A stretch of 64,000 bases of DNA, taken from CAZZEX01 sp964653285 (GTDB taxonomy: Bacteria > Chloroflexota > Anaerolineae > B4-G1). This document shows, piece after piece, positions 14,445-23,274 of the stretch. The stretch covers positions 1-64,000 of the forward strand of contig CAZZEX010000017.1 in the NCBI GenBank assembly GCA_964653285.1, written 5' to 3'. The notes under the pieces were generated by a model. It was not told the DNA's origin. It was given only the letters and a program-made list of their open reading frames with translations, and searched no databases. Position 1 is the first letter of the stretch. Every line of letters begins with the position of its first letter. Made by a program: the position numbers and the translations under genes.

Positions 14445-16956
14445 TTCGCAGCGCTGCGCTCAGTTCCCGCTCCAGCCGGCGGATAATCTTGGCCCGCAGT
14501 TTAGCGACCTCCCGGTCGGTCAGCGTGCGGTCGTCCGCCTGGTAGGTGAGGCGGTAGGCCAGGCTCTTCCGGCCAGCCCCTACTTGTTCTCCCTGGTAGA
14601 CGTCGAACAGGACGGCCGAGCGCACGAGCGGTGCGCCAATCTGAGCGATGAGATCGCGTACGCGCACCGCGGGCACCTCTTTGTCCACCACCACCGCCAC
14701 GTCCTCGTAGACCGGCGGATGGGCGGAGATAGAAACCATCGTGCGAGGTGCACCCCAGGCCGCCAGCAGCCTGTCCATGTCGAACTCCAGCGCACAGATG
14801 GGCTGCGCTGGCAGGTCGAATGCCTCCCGTACCAGAGGGTGCAGTTCCCCCATCACGCCCACCACGTCATCCCCAACGCTTACCTGTGCACATCGGCCCG
14901 GATGGAAGGCAGGGTGCTCGCCCGGCTCAGACGTTCCTTTCAGTCCCAGTCCTGCCAGCAATGCTTCCACTGCCCCCTTGAGGTCGTAGAAGTCCATCGG
15001 TGTGCGATCCTGGCCCGCCAGCCACGAGCGGGCCTCCCGCGGGCCGGTCATCACGATGCCCAGTCGGCACGGCTCGTCGGGCAGCGTTTGCTCCTCCACC
15101 GGCAGGTAAACCGCGCCAATTTCGAAGATGGCCACGCAGTCGAGGAAGCGCAGGTTCTCGCGAGTGGTGTGAAGAAGAGAGGGAAGCAGCGTCTGCCGCA
15201 GGGTGGCCCGCTCGACCGAGAGAGGGTTACGCACGCGCAATCTCTCCCCCCCCTTTGCCCCCCCCAATGGGGGGGGGAAGGGGGGGGGCTCCACGTTCAC
15301 CAGCGAGTAGGTGATGACTTCATCAAGCCCACAGCCGGCCAGGAGATCGCGCACGCGCTCGGCCCCTTCCAGGTGGGGGTTGGCCCGCTGCGGGGGCAGT
15401 TCGTCGCGCATGAGCGTCGTCGGGAAGCGGTCGTATCCCCAGATGCGCCCTACCTCCTCAACCAGGTCTATAGGCCGCGTGACGTCGAGACGATGGGAGG
15501 GAATGGTGACGAGTAGATGAGTAGACGAGGAAGAAGCAGATGAGGAGGAAGGGGTTACCTGGAATTCCAGGGAGGTGAGGATGCGCACGATTTCGTCGGT
15601 CGGCACATCAATGCCCAGGACGCGAGTAGCGTAGGCTGGGTCCAATTCGACCACCCGCTGTGGCTGGCGACCAGGGTACAGGTCGCCGATGATCGGGACG
15701 ACAGTGCCGCCGCCCAGTTCCGCCATCAAGTGGGCCGCCCGTGCTGCGGCCTGCACCGTCAACTCTGGGTCCACCCGCCGCCCGAATCGCTGGCTCGCAT
15801 CGCTCGTCAGCCCCAGCAGGCGGGAGGTGCGGCGGACATTGAGGAAGTGGAAGTTGGCCGATTCCAGAAGGACGTCGGCCGTCGCCTCGGTGACCTCGCT
15901 CTCCAGTCCCCCCATCACGCCGGCCACCGCCACGGGACCACCGCCATCGGTGATGAGCAACATCTCCTCGTCGAAGATGCGCCACTCGCCGTCGAGAGTC
16001 TTCATCTGCTCGCCAGGGTGGGCGCGGCGCACGATGATTGCCGGGCGGTCATCTCCCGGCCTGGAGCGCAGGACGTGGTGATCGAAGGCGTGCAGTGGTT
16101 GTCCCAACTCCAACATCACGTAGTTGGTGATGTCCACGATGTTGTTGATGGGCCGCATCCCGGCGCGGCGCAGTCGCATCTGCATCCAGAAGGGCGCAGG
16201 CCCCACTTTCACGCCCTGGATGAAGGCCGCCGAGTAGCGCGGGCACAGGTCGGGGTCGGCGATCTCCAGCGCCAGGAAACCTGGCGTGGGGGCCAATTCT
16301 GCCGGGTGGCGTTTCAGCACCTCGAGCACGTCCCTCCTGAGGGGTACGTCCAGTAGAGCCGCCACCTCGCGGGCGATGCCGAAGACCGACTGCAGGTGGC
16401 CGAAGGGCCCCTTGATGTCGAACTCCAGCACGGTGTCGCCCAGGTAATCAGCCAGCGGCATGCCCACCGGTGCGTCGTCGGGCAGGTAGATGATGTCCAC
16501 GTGCTCGTCGGAGAGGCCCAATTCCTTTTCCGAACAGACCATGGCTCGCGAAGGGACGCCGCGGATATTGGTTTTCTTCAGCCTCCTGACACGCCAATCC
16601 TCGGCGTGGCCGTCGTAGAGGCGGGTGCCCTCCATCGCGAAGGCCACCTTGAGGTGCAGGTCGCTCTGCCCCCGGCGCTCCAGCAGGCTGGGGGCTCCCG
16701 TGACGACGACCTCGAACTCCGGCCCACCATACTCTACCTTGGCCAAGACCAGCCGGTCGGCGTTGGGGTGGGGACGGACAGCACGGAGTTCGCCCACGAC
16801 GATTTTCTCCGGGTCCCAGGGCAGTGCGGCCCCCGGCAGGCCGATGTATTCGATGGTTTCCACCTCCAGCCCGGCCAGCGTCAGTCGCTCGGCCAGTCCC
16901 TTGATGGGGAGCGTGATATCCACGTAGTCTTTGAGCCAGGACAGCGGTACTCGCAT
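14440..16956 (-). CDS. pheT: Phenylalanyl-tRNA synthetase beta subunit
   Basis: Beta chain of the alpha2-beta2 PheRS. It has 838 residues from ATG 16956 (MRVPLSWLKDYVDITLPIKG), preceded by AGGAG. Domains: tRNA-binding/OB ~38-150 (VVGELRAVRPHPNADRLVLA), B3/B4 ~210-385, B5 ~410-490, the catalytic-like core, and a C-terminal FDX-ACB domain (VSISAHPPVYEDVAVVVDKE). About 15 Pro/Gly codons at 15242-15290 come from an in-frame palindrome between the strand SLVNVE and RLRVRNPLS. It is separated from pheS by two membrane-protein genes; a relic of another pheT 5' end lies at 19721-19806. Confidence 0.95.
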   Translation of the reverse strand: MRVPLSWLKDYVDITLPIKGLAERLTLAGLEVETIEYIGLPGAALPWDPEKIVVGELRAVRPHPNADRLVLAKVEYGGPEFEVVVTGAPSLLERRGQSDLHLKVAFAMEGTRLYDGHAEDWRVRRLKKTNIRGVPSRAMVCSEKELGLSDEHVDIIYLPDDAPVGMPLADYLGDTVLEFDIKGPFGHLQSVFGIAREVAALLDVPLRRDVLEVLKRHPAELAPTPGFLALEIADPDLCPRYSAAFIQGVKVGPAPFWMQMRLRRAGMRPINNIVDITNYVMLELGQPLHAFDHHVLRSRPGDDRPAIIVRRAHPGEQMKTLDGEWRIFDEEMLLITDGGGPVAVAGVMGGLESEVTEATADVLLESANFHFLNVRRTSRLLGLTSDASQRFGRRVDPELTVQAAARAAHLMAELGGGTVVPIIGDLYPGRQPQRVVELDPAYATRVLGIDVPTDEIVRILTSLEFQVTPSSSSASSSSTHLLVTIPSHRLDVTRPIDLVEEVGRIWGYDRFPTTLMRDELPPQRANPHLEGAERVRDLLAGCGLDEVITYSLVNVEPPPFPPPLGGAKGGERLRVRNPLSVERATLRQTLLPSLLHTTRENLRFLDCVAIFEIGAVYLPVEEQTLPDEPCRLGIVMTGPREARSWLAGQDRTPMDFYDLKGAVEALLAGLGLKGTSEPGEHPAFHPGRCAQVSVGDDVVGVMGELHPLVREAFDLPAQPICALEFDMDRLLAAWGAPRTMVSISAHPPVYEDVAVVVDKEVPAVRVRDLIAQIGAPLVRSAVLFDVYQGEQVGAGRKSLAYRLTYQADDRTLTDREVAKLRAKIIRRLERELSAALRS
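15242..15290. repeat. In-frame GC-rich palindromic element in pheT
   Basis: CTCCCCCCCCTTTGCC and CCCCCAATGGGGGG followed by AAGGGGGGGGG. The phase is kept, and it encodes PPPFPPPLGGAKGG-type residues. Confidence 0.75.
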
Positions 16957-17017
16957 TGGACTCTCCTTTCTGATCTCTTCATTACCTTGCTTCTCATCAC
17001 GACACATACTGCTGGCC

Positions 17018-19720
17018 TCAGGGTGCATCCTCCCTGGCCGGGATGATAGGGACCGTTTGTAGTGGTATGGCGTTATGGGGATATGGGTTCCCCTCGGCGT
17101 CCAGCGCCAGTAAGCGCTCCCCTGTGTCCGGTGAGTACATACCTACGTACAACGTGCACTCACCACCTGGCGCATCGGCAGGTATGGGGATAATATGGTG
17201 GTCAATGATCACCTCCCTGGCCAGCCACTGGGAAGTGGGAGCCGCCCTCTCTGCAGGCAAGCCATCGTGCTGGCTCAACAATGCCCCGCCCGGTCCAATG
17301 AGGTGCGTAAAAACCTTAAGCCAGGCGTTTCCGGGAGCCTGAGCCTGCCAGTAAAGGGTAACCGTAAGGTCCTGGTCAGGCTGCACTGAGGCCGGAGTAA
17401 GGTCGTACCCTAGCAGGCCAATCCCGTCGCCCAACGTTGCTGCCAGCCTGTACTGCATTTTAGGAACGCGATAGATATGCGGTCTATCGCGCACGCGGAT
17501 TTCTTGCAGTGGTATTTTCCACTGCTCTCGGCTGTTATCAATCGTAGCGGCCAACAGGTAGCGGCCATCCACCGCCCCACTCGGCACCTGGAGGACACAA
17601 ATGCTTTCCACCAGCGCTCCGGGATAGGGAATGGGGATGGAGCAGTCAGAACTAACCTGGCACTGTTCTCCACGCCTTTCTACCGTGAAAGACACTGTGT
17701 ATGGAGCCCCCGGTACACGGACGGCCTGCCAGAAGAGCGAAAGTGGGACCATGTGGCCGACCCACATCTCGCGGTCGAGAAAGCCATAGCCTAGCAGGCG
17801 GAGGTTGGGAGCCTCCGGGGGGATCTGCAGTGGGGGGCGGAATCGGTTTTCGAGCACTAACCTCTCATCAGTCAGAGCAGGACCGGCCATCACGGGAATC
17901 GGTTTCGTCTGAATCTCGCCCAGACTTCTCGAGGTGGCGGGCTCGTGAAGCGCTACGTGCAGGGTGTAATCGCCTGGAGTTAGGGTGGGGGGCGTTACCC
18001 AGTAAATATCCATTTGCGAGCCCCCATCACCTGCCAGGTGTTGCCAGGCGAAATTGTAACGCCACCAGGTCATCCCCGCCGCGTCGTCCAGCCGCAGGTG
18101 CACGTCAGTTTCAGGCGCAAGTGCGGGTGTCCCCTCCCAGTCCAACCAGAGCCTTACGAATGTATCAGGACGCAGGGGCCAGATTGAGAATCCAAAGCCG
18201 CGCAGGGTTACACCTCCTTCAAACTCTCGGCCGACCTCTTCGATGTGGGCCAGGAGGGGGACGGCGGGTAGGACGCGGGCGAGGTTGCCGATATCTAACG
18301 CTGCCCATACGTAGCCGGACGTCTCCCAATCTAGCCCGAACATCGGTTCGCGGAAGTAGACGGGAGCGCCAGCGTTGATCAGGGCAATGGCCTCGGCTCG
18401 ACCAGCATCGCCGGGCCCTACCACTACACGACCATCAGGCCGTAGGTGCTCGACAGAATGGTAGTAGCGCAGTGGCCAGCCCAGCACCCAGGTGCTGAAA
18501 ACGGTCGCACCGCTCTCCACTGTGGACAGTATCTCGCGGGAGACACGGTCGGCATAGCCGTCGCGGAAAGGGGTGAGGGCAGTAAGGTTGGCATGGTATA
18601 ACCAGATCATCGGCGCCAGCGCCGCTGAAGCCATCACTACCTGGGTTGCCCGAGCCAACCAGCGCTGCTGCAACTGGCGTCGGAGCAAGTCCCAACCGCC
18701 ATCCCAAGCCAGCCCCCACCCAGCGGCCAGCACGAAGTCCCACTGGGCGAAATAGCGGCGATTATCTGGTGCCACCCACGCCACCGATGAGAAAACAAAT
18801 ACGGCAACCCCCAGGCCCAGAAGTAGCAGGCCCGTCCGCCGTCGCGCAGCCCCTGCGCTCCGCCTCATCTGCATCAGTAACCCAGCCAGAGCGACCAACA
18901 TTGGAAATAGACCGTAGGGCTCAATAAGCCAGGGCCAGACCTGGCCACAGATGCGCTTCACCAGCGCTGTCAGAGTAGAGGTAGAGTGGAAGAAACTACT
19001 ACCCTCAACGAACAGGAAGCGAAAGAGCACGTCCAATGGCCAGACGCCCAGCAGGGCTAGCCATGCCCAGGAGAGCAGCGACGGCGCGACAACCAGGAGA
19101 CCCAGCACCAGCCACTGCCACAGCCCCTGTCGAAGCATCCGCCCTCCGAGCAGGACGAGGAGCGCGAAAACAGGCAGCACGATGACGAAAACCCGGTGAT
19201 GGGCCAATCCCACCCCGCAGGCCAGGGCAAACCAGACAGGCGAACTGCGCCCTTCCTGCCATCGCAACAGCATCAACCCAGAGAGGGCCACCAAAGCGGT
19301 ATGCATCGGGTAAGCACTGGCCAGTATGGAGTGGGACCAGAAGAGCGCAGAGCAGGCGAGCATCCCGCATGCCCCCACGATGGCCCAGGGGCGCGCATGG
19401 ACGAGCCCCATTATGCAGCACAGGCAGATCAGGGCAATCACGGAAAAGAGGGCCGAGAGGAGGTTGACACGCCAGGCCATGGTGCCAAACGGCAGCATAG
19501 TCACCCACAACTTGCCCACCATCTGGTAAATAGGGTAACAGGTGGGATGGATGACCTCCAAGGTGTAGAGCTTGGTCTGGAACTCGGCCGTATCTTGGAG
19601 ATAAACCGTGCCCGGAGCCAGCGTGCGTAGGTATAGAAACGCTGCCGCGATGCTGACACCAGCCGGTAGGGCCCAGCGCGTAAGTGCTCTGATTGTTTCA
19701 ACTCGTCGCTGTTTCTCCAT
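17018..19720 (-). CDS. DUF2723/GT39-like polytopic membrane protein
   Basis: A 900-residue probable lipid-linked-sugar glycosyltransferase. The N-terminal ~430 residues contain about ten transmembrane segments and open with the DUF2723 signature LRTLAPGTVYLQDTAEFQTK plus HPTCYPIYQMVGKLW. The C-terminal ~450 residues are extracytoplasmic beta-rich modules; the last (LLGYDLTPASVQPDQDLTVT, LKVFTHLIGPGG, QHDGLP) matches the C-terminal module of the next gene upstream. It lies between pheS and pheT in the same direction. The start codon is formed at the junction with a pheT-like relic (EYG reads into ATGGAG). Protein glycosylation is the family's usual role; the substrate is unknown. Confidence 0.8.
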   Translation of the reverse strand: MEKQRRVETIRALTRWALPAGVSIAAAFLYLRTLAPGTVYLQDTAEFQTKLYTLEVIHPTCYPIYQMVGKLWVTMLPFGTMAWRVNLLSALFSVIALICLCCIMGLVHARPWAIVGACGMLACSALFWSHSILASAYPMHTALVALSGLMLLRWQEGRSSPVWFALACGVGLAHHRVFVIVLPVFALLVLLGGRMLRQGLWQWLVLGLLVVAPSLLSWAWLALLGVWPLDVLFRFLFVEGSSFFHSTSTLTALVKRICGQVWPWLIEPYGLFPMLVALAGLLMQMRRSAGAARRRTGLLLLGLGVAVFVFSSVAWVAPDNRRYFAQWDFVLAAGWGLAWDGGWDLLRRQLQQRWLARATQVVMASAALAPMIWLYHANLTALTPFRDGYADRVSREILSTVESGATVFSTWVLGWPLRYYHSVEHLRPDGRVVVGPGDAGRAEAIALINAGAPVYFREPMFGLDWETSGYVWAALDIGNLARVLPAVPLLAHIEEVGREFEGGVTLRGFGFSIWPLRPDTFVRLWLDWEGTPALAPETDVHLRLDDAAGMTWWRYNFAWQHLAGDGGSQMDIYWVTPPTLTPGDYTLHVALHEPATSRSLGEIQTKPIPVMAGPALTDERLVLENRFRPPLQIPPEAPNLRLLGYGFLDREMWVGHMVPLSLFWQAVRVPGAPYTVSFTVERRGEQCQVSSDCSIPIPYPGALVESICVLQVPSGAVDGRYLLAATIDNSREQWKIPLQEIRVRDRPHIYRVPKMQYRLAATLGDGIGLLGYDLTPASVQPDQDLTVTLYWQAQAPGNAWLKVFTHLIGPGGALLSQHDGLPAERAAPTSQWLAREVIIDHHIIPIPADAPGGECTLYVGMYSPDTGERLLALDAEGNPYPHNAIPLQTVPIIPAREDAP

Positions 19721-19806
19721 ACTCCACCTCGGCCAGGATCAGCCGATCCGTGTTGGGGTAGGGACGGGCGGAGACTGTGACATCTACGTATTCTCTGAGC
19801 CAGGAC
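19721..19806 (-). pseudogene. Relic of a second pheT 5' end
   Basis: On the minus strand this reads SWLREYVDVTVSARPYPNTD and then RLILAEVEYG. PheT itself reads SWLKDYVDIT and, after about 50 further codons, RPHPNADRLVLAKVEYG. Both blocks match well at DNA level (about 42/50 and 25/29 bases), and the differences are mostly synonymous or conservative. The interior ~50 codons are deleted, and the frame stops where the membrane-protein gene begins. Confidence 0.85.
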
Positions 19807-19845
19807 CCAGGGCAAGGGGACCCCGCATTGCATCTCTTCCTAAGT

Positions 19846-21870
19846 CTAAGGTATAGTCAGCGTTTGCAAGATCACAGAGTCGCCAGCCGGAGCACCGGAC
19901 GAATTCAGTACAGCGACCCGGCCTGCGTCCTCTGTGTACAAGCCTACCCGTATGGTGTAGGAGCCAGGAGCCAGGGCCGTCTCAAATAACACCGGGTGGA
20001 AATCCACGACGGTCTCGCCCACCGTCCACACGTCGGTGGAATAAGTCCACAGCGCTGGAATGCCATCGTGCTGAGAAACCAACTGGCCGGACGTATCCAA
20101 GATGTGCACGAACACCTTGAGCATGTTGGTCACCGGTTGGATGGCCTGCCAGTATAGGAACACTCCCACTCGGGGGACGATCTCCTCGGGTACCTCCCGG
20201 GCGATATACAGATCATACCCCGTCAGTGTAATCCCCCCTTCCAGGTGGGCGTCCAGCGGGTGATTTGGCCGCGGCGGGTCACCCTCAATGCGGTAAAGCA
20301 CATATTCGCGATTCTCGGGGATCAGAAGTGGCGTCAGTCCGGCCGGTCGGCTGTTAGGGTTCAACAATTCCTCTAGCCCAGGGTGGGCCGCGATGCCCGT
20401 TGCGGTATCGTACAAGACAAAGCGGTACCCCCTCTCCCGCGCCAGGGCATGCAATTCCTCCAGCGAGTTCATATCCGGTGCCGCCCAGTAAGACTGAACG
20501 TAACGTGTGCGAGCCGGTACCGAAGCGTCGTGAAAGGGGATGGCAGAACTCAGTACCTCGCTGGCCGACTGCATCCCACTGGCGCGCAGGGTGTTTGTCA
20601 CGGCCAGCACTTCCGTACTGGACGCCTGGGCATTGCGGAGGTAACTGAGTGGGATAGTGCTCGACCAGCCTAGCAGCGCGATGAGCACGATGGTTCGGGT
20701 CGGCAAAGCGAACCGACCGATGGAGAGATGCCTGGGCACGATAGCCCACACAAAGTACACCGCGCAGAAAGCCAGCACAGGCAGAATTACGATCAGGTAG
20801 CGTGGGTCATAACGGATGACTGCCTGAGCAGCCAGTAATCCGCATACGTAAAGTGTGAGCAATACCCGTTTGCTTGCCTCAATCTCCCTGCCTGCCAGCA
20901 GGGTGAAGAGCAGCCCTGCCTGAGTAAGCAGTCGCAGGGGCGTATCCAACAGCAACATGCCCGGATCCACCCAGAAACTTCTCGCCGTGTCCCACCAGTG
21001 CTGCATGAACCGCGTCGGGTTGTTCAGGAAGACCTCAATCGGAGAGATGTCCATCGGTGCCAGGCGCCACTCCGTGGCGTTGTTGCTCAACCCCTCTACG
21101 TGCCACCAGACGTTGTGTAACTGGGTAGAATAGAAAGGGTTGCCTGTAACCAGCGTGCTGGGGATTAACTGCATAGCGGCCCCAATTAGAAATCCGCCCA
21201 GGAACAGGCCGGTAATGGCCCACATTGAGCGGCGTCGCTGCATCAGCGCCCGACCTGCCAGAAACAGCAGACAGAGCGCGCTGGTGACGATGGCGGTATA
21301 GCGAGTCACGTAAGCCAGGCCGGCCAGCACACCCGCCACGAAGTTCGGTCCCTTGCGCTCTGAAAGGCTGATCAGGAGTGCCAACGAGAGCCCTTGCAGT
21401 CCGGCCGACAGCATATCGTTGCCTTCTAAGGTAGCGTAGTACAGGAAGTATCCCGTCGTCGCCAGAAAACCTTCGCCCAGCAGGGCCAGCCAACGATTGC
21501 CCGTCAGGTGGTACGCGAGCAGGTAGACGCTGCATAGCAGGAGTACTCCACCGACGCCAGAGAGCACATGTCCGATCTGGGCCGCATCCCACCCTGCCCG
21601 CAGCCCGCACCGGATCAGCAGCGGACAACCGTTGGGTTGCATCCCACCAACCCAGCGGTCAAGGGAGTCAAGCCTCAGCCTTTGGGCCATTTCCACGAAT
21701 TGGAAATAGTCTACGTTGCGGATGGTGACGACATGCCCCACGTATCGCACCGCGAAGTAGGCGAACGCCAGCAAAATCAGGCTCGCCAGGATGATATGGG
21801 TGGTCTGGAGCAGAATCTGATGCCGCTGACCAGGCTTCGTAGTACGCATCATCATGGGAGTGCTTCTCAT
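19846..21870 (-). CDS. GT39/PMT-like polytopic membrane protein
   Basis: A 674-residue probable glycosyltransferase of the dolichyl-phosphate-mannose/ArnT-like (PMT_2) type. It has about 11 transmembrane segments to residue ~430, with an early luminal loop NVDYFQFVEMAQRLRLDSLD, then a periplasmic/extracellular part. The C-terminal ~130 residues (GYDLYIAREVPEEIVPRVGV, LKVFVHILDTSGQLVSQHDG) are homologous to the end of the 900-residue protein, so the two genes are paralogues at least in part. The ATG at 21870 overlaps the pheS stop (ATGA), so it is translationally coupled to pheS and under T-box control. Substrate unknown. Confidence 0.8.
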   Translation of the reverse strand: MRSTPMMMRTTKPGQRHQILLQTTHIILASLILLAFAYFAVRYVGHVVTIRNVDYFQFVEMAQRLRLDSLDRWVGGMQPNGCPLLIRCGLRAGWDAAQIGHVLSGVGGVLLLCSVYLLAYHLTGNRWLALLGEGFLATTGYFLYYATLEGNDMLSAGLQGLSLALLISLSERKGPNFVAGVLAGLAYVTRYTAIVTSALCLLFLAGRALMQRRRSMWAITGLFLGGFLIGAAMQLIPSTLVTGNPFYSTQLHNVWWHVEGLSNNATEWRLAPMDISPIEVFLNNPTRFMQHWWDTARSFWVDPGMLLLDTPLRLLTQAGLLFTLLAGREIEASKRVLLTLYVCGLLAAQAVIRYDPRYLIVILPVLAFCAVYFVWAIVPRHLSIGRFALPTRTIVLIALLGWSSTIPLSYLRNAQASSTEVLAVTNTLRASGMQSASEVLSSAIPFHDASVPARTRYVQSYWAAPDMNSLEELHALARERGYRFVLYDTATGIAAHPGLEELLNPNSRPAGLTPLLIPENREYVLYRIEGDPPRPNHPLDAHLEGGITLTGYDLYIAREVPEEIVPRVGVFLYWQAIQPVTNMLKVFVHILDTSGQLVSQHDGIPALWTYSTDVWTVGETVVDFHPVLFETALAPGSYTIRVGLYTEDAGRVAVLNSSGAPAGDSVILQTLTIP

Positions 21871-22892
21871 CAGAACTGCCGCAAGAACCGCAAGTCGTTC
21901 CCGTAGAACAGGCGGATGTCGTCAATGCTGTACTTGAGCATCGCTGGCCGCTCGACCCCCAGCCCGAAAGCGAAGCCGCTCCACTCATCGGAGTCGTAGC
22001 CGCCGTTTTGTAGCACGAGCGGGTGGACCATCCCCGCCCCGGCGATCTCCAGCCAGCCGCTGTATTTGCACACCCGGCAGCCCTCCCCACCGCACAGGAT
22101 GCAGTCCATGTCCGCCTCAATGCTGGGCTCGGTGAAGGGGAAGTAGGAACCCCGGATGCGGATGTGGCGCTCCGGCCCATAAAGCCGCCGCGCAAACTCA
22201 GTCAGCGTGCCGATCAGGTCGGTGAGGGCAATGCCGTGTCCCACCGCCAGCCCCTCCACCTGGTAGAACTGGTGCTCAGAACGGGCGGTGATCTGCTCGT
22301 AGCGGTAGCATTTACCGGGCAGGATGACGCGGATGGGCTCGGGGCAGCGCTCACGCATCACCCTGATTTGCCCCGGCGAGGTGTGCGTGCGCAGCAAGAC
22401 CTCGTCGCTGATCCAGAAGGTGTCCCACATGTCGCGGGCCGGGTGATGGGGCGGCATGTTCAGCAGCCCGAAGTTCAGTTCGTCGGTCTCGACGTCGGGG
22501 GACTCGTAGACCTGGAAACCCATCTCGGCGAAGATAGCGTAAATCTGGCGCAGCGTCTGGGTGGTGATGTGCAAGTGCCCCGGCCCGATGGGGCGGCCCG
22601 GTAGCGTGATGTCCAGCGCACGCTGCCCCAACTCCCGCTCCATCTCCGCCTGGCGTAGCGCCTGGGCCTGTGCCTGGTAGGCTGCCTCTAACCTGGCCTT
22701 AACCTCATTGGCAGCCCGTCCAAAGGTCGGGCGTTCCTCCTTTGGTAGTTCCCCGACGGAGCGCAACATCAATGTCAGCGTGCCCCTCTTGCCCAGATAG
22801 CGCCTGTGCCAGGCAGTCAACGCGTCGCCGTCCTCTATTGTCTCCAGCGCGGCCAGGGCTCCCTTTTCCAGTTGGTTCAGTTGATCGAGCAT
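21870..22892 (-). CDS. pheS: Phenylalanyl-tRNA synthetase alpha subunit
   Basis: Catalytic alpha chain of PheRS, charging tRNA-Phe. It has 340 residues, normal length. An N-terminal coiled coil (~1-95) is followed by the class II core. Motif 2 is at YRYEQITARSEHQFYQVEGL, and RIRGSYFPFTEPSIEADMDC and FAFGLGVERPAMLKYSIDDI are diagnostic. A four-Cys cluster (CILCGGEGCRVC) is present in the core, as in many bacterial PheS. ATG 22892 follows AGGAG. Upstream is a T-box leader and a strong promoter. Its usual partner pheT is 4.9 kb downstream in the same direction. Confidence 0.97.
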   Translation of the reverse strand: MLDQLNQLEKGALAALETIEDGDALTAWHRRYLGKRGTLTLMLRSVGELPKEERPTFGRAANEVKARLEAAYQAQAQALRQAEMERELGQRALDITLPGRPIGPGHLHITTQTLRQIYAIFAEMGFQVYESPDVETDELNFGLLNMPPHHPARDMWDTFWISDEVLLRTHTSPGQIRVMRERCPEPIRVILPGKCYRYEQITARSEHQFYQVEGLAVGHGIALTDLIGTLTEFARRLYGPERHIRIRGSYFPFTEPSIEADMDCILCGGEGCRVCKYSGWLEIAGAGMVHPLVLQNGGYDSDEWSGFAFGLGVERPAMLKYSIDDIRLFYGNDLRFLRQF

Positions 22893-22949
22893 CGGTTATA
22901 CTCCTCATTGAGCACCCAGGATCTAGAAATCGAGCATCCAGGACGACAA

Positions 22950-23240
22950 ACGCCCTCGTCCCTGGGGACGAGAGCGTGCGCTCCCGCGGTACCACCCCGC
23001 TTGGCTCCTAATGGAGCCCTCTAATTTCACCGACGGTGCCCGTGGGCGCGATCGGCTGCCCCGTTAACGCTGGGCCTGCGGAGCAGGCTACTTACCGGAC
23101 ACCCGGTTTCACCCGTCGGCTCAGGAGCGAACTTCAGCGGGCTTCCTCCGGGCGGGGCTCTCAGTCCACGACCCCGCCTCCCTGACGGTCTCCTCCCGTC
23201 TACTCCTCTCCGTCACAGCCTTTCCGACGATCTGTTGTGG
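22950..23240 (-). promoter_or_regulatory. T-box leader controlling pheS
   Basis: On the minus strand the conserved T-box GGGTGGTACCGCGGGAG lies at about 22998-22982 and is followed by a terminator stem CTCGTCCC/GGGACGAG (22972-22955). Upstream is a long stem I with a GC-rich apical stem (GGCGGGG/CCCCGCC). A UUC triplet in GAAGTTCGCTCC is a plausible phenylalanine specifier. Uncharged tRNA-Phe would stabilise the antiterminator and raise pheS expression. Confidence 0.88.
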
Positions 23241-23245
23241 CCCAC

Positions 23246-23274
23246 ATTATGCCGCAAAAGTCCCCGTTTGTCAA
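23246..23274 (-). promoter_or_regulatory. Sigma70-type promoter upstream of the T-box
   Basis: On the minus strand: TTGACA (23274-23269), a 17-bp spacer, CATAAT (23251-23246). It overlaps the stop codon of the upstream methyltransferase gene. Confidence 0.75.
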
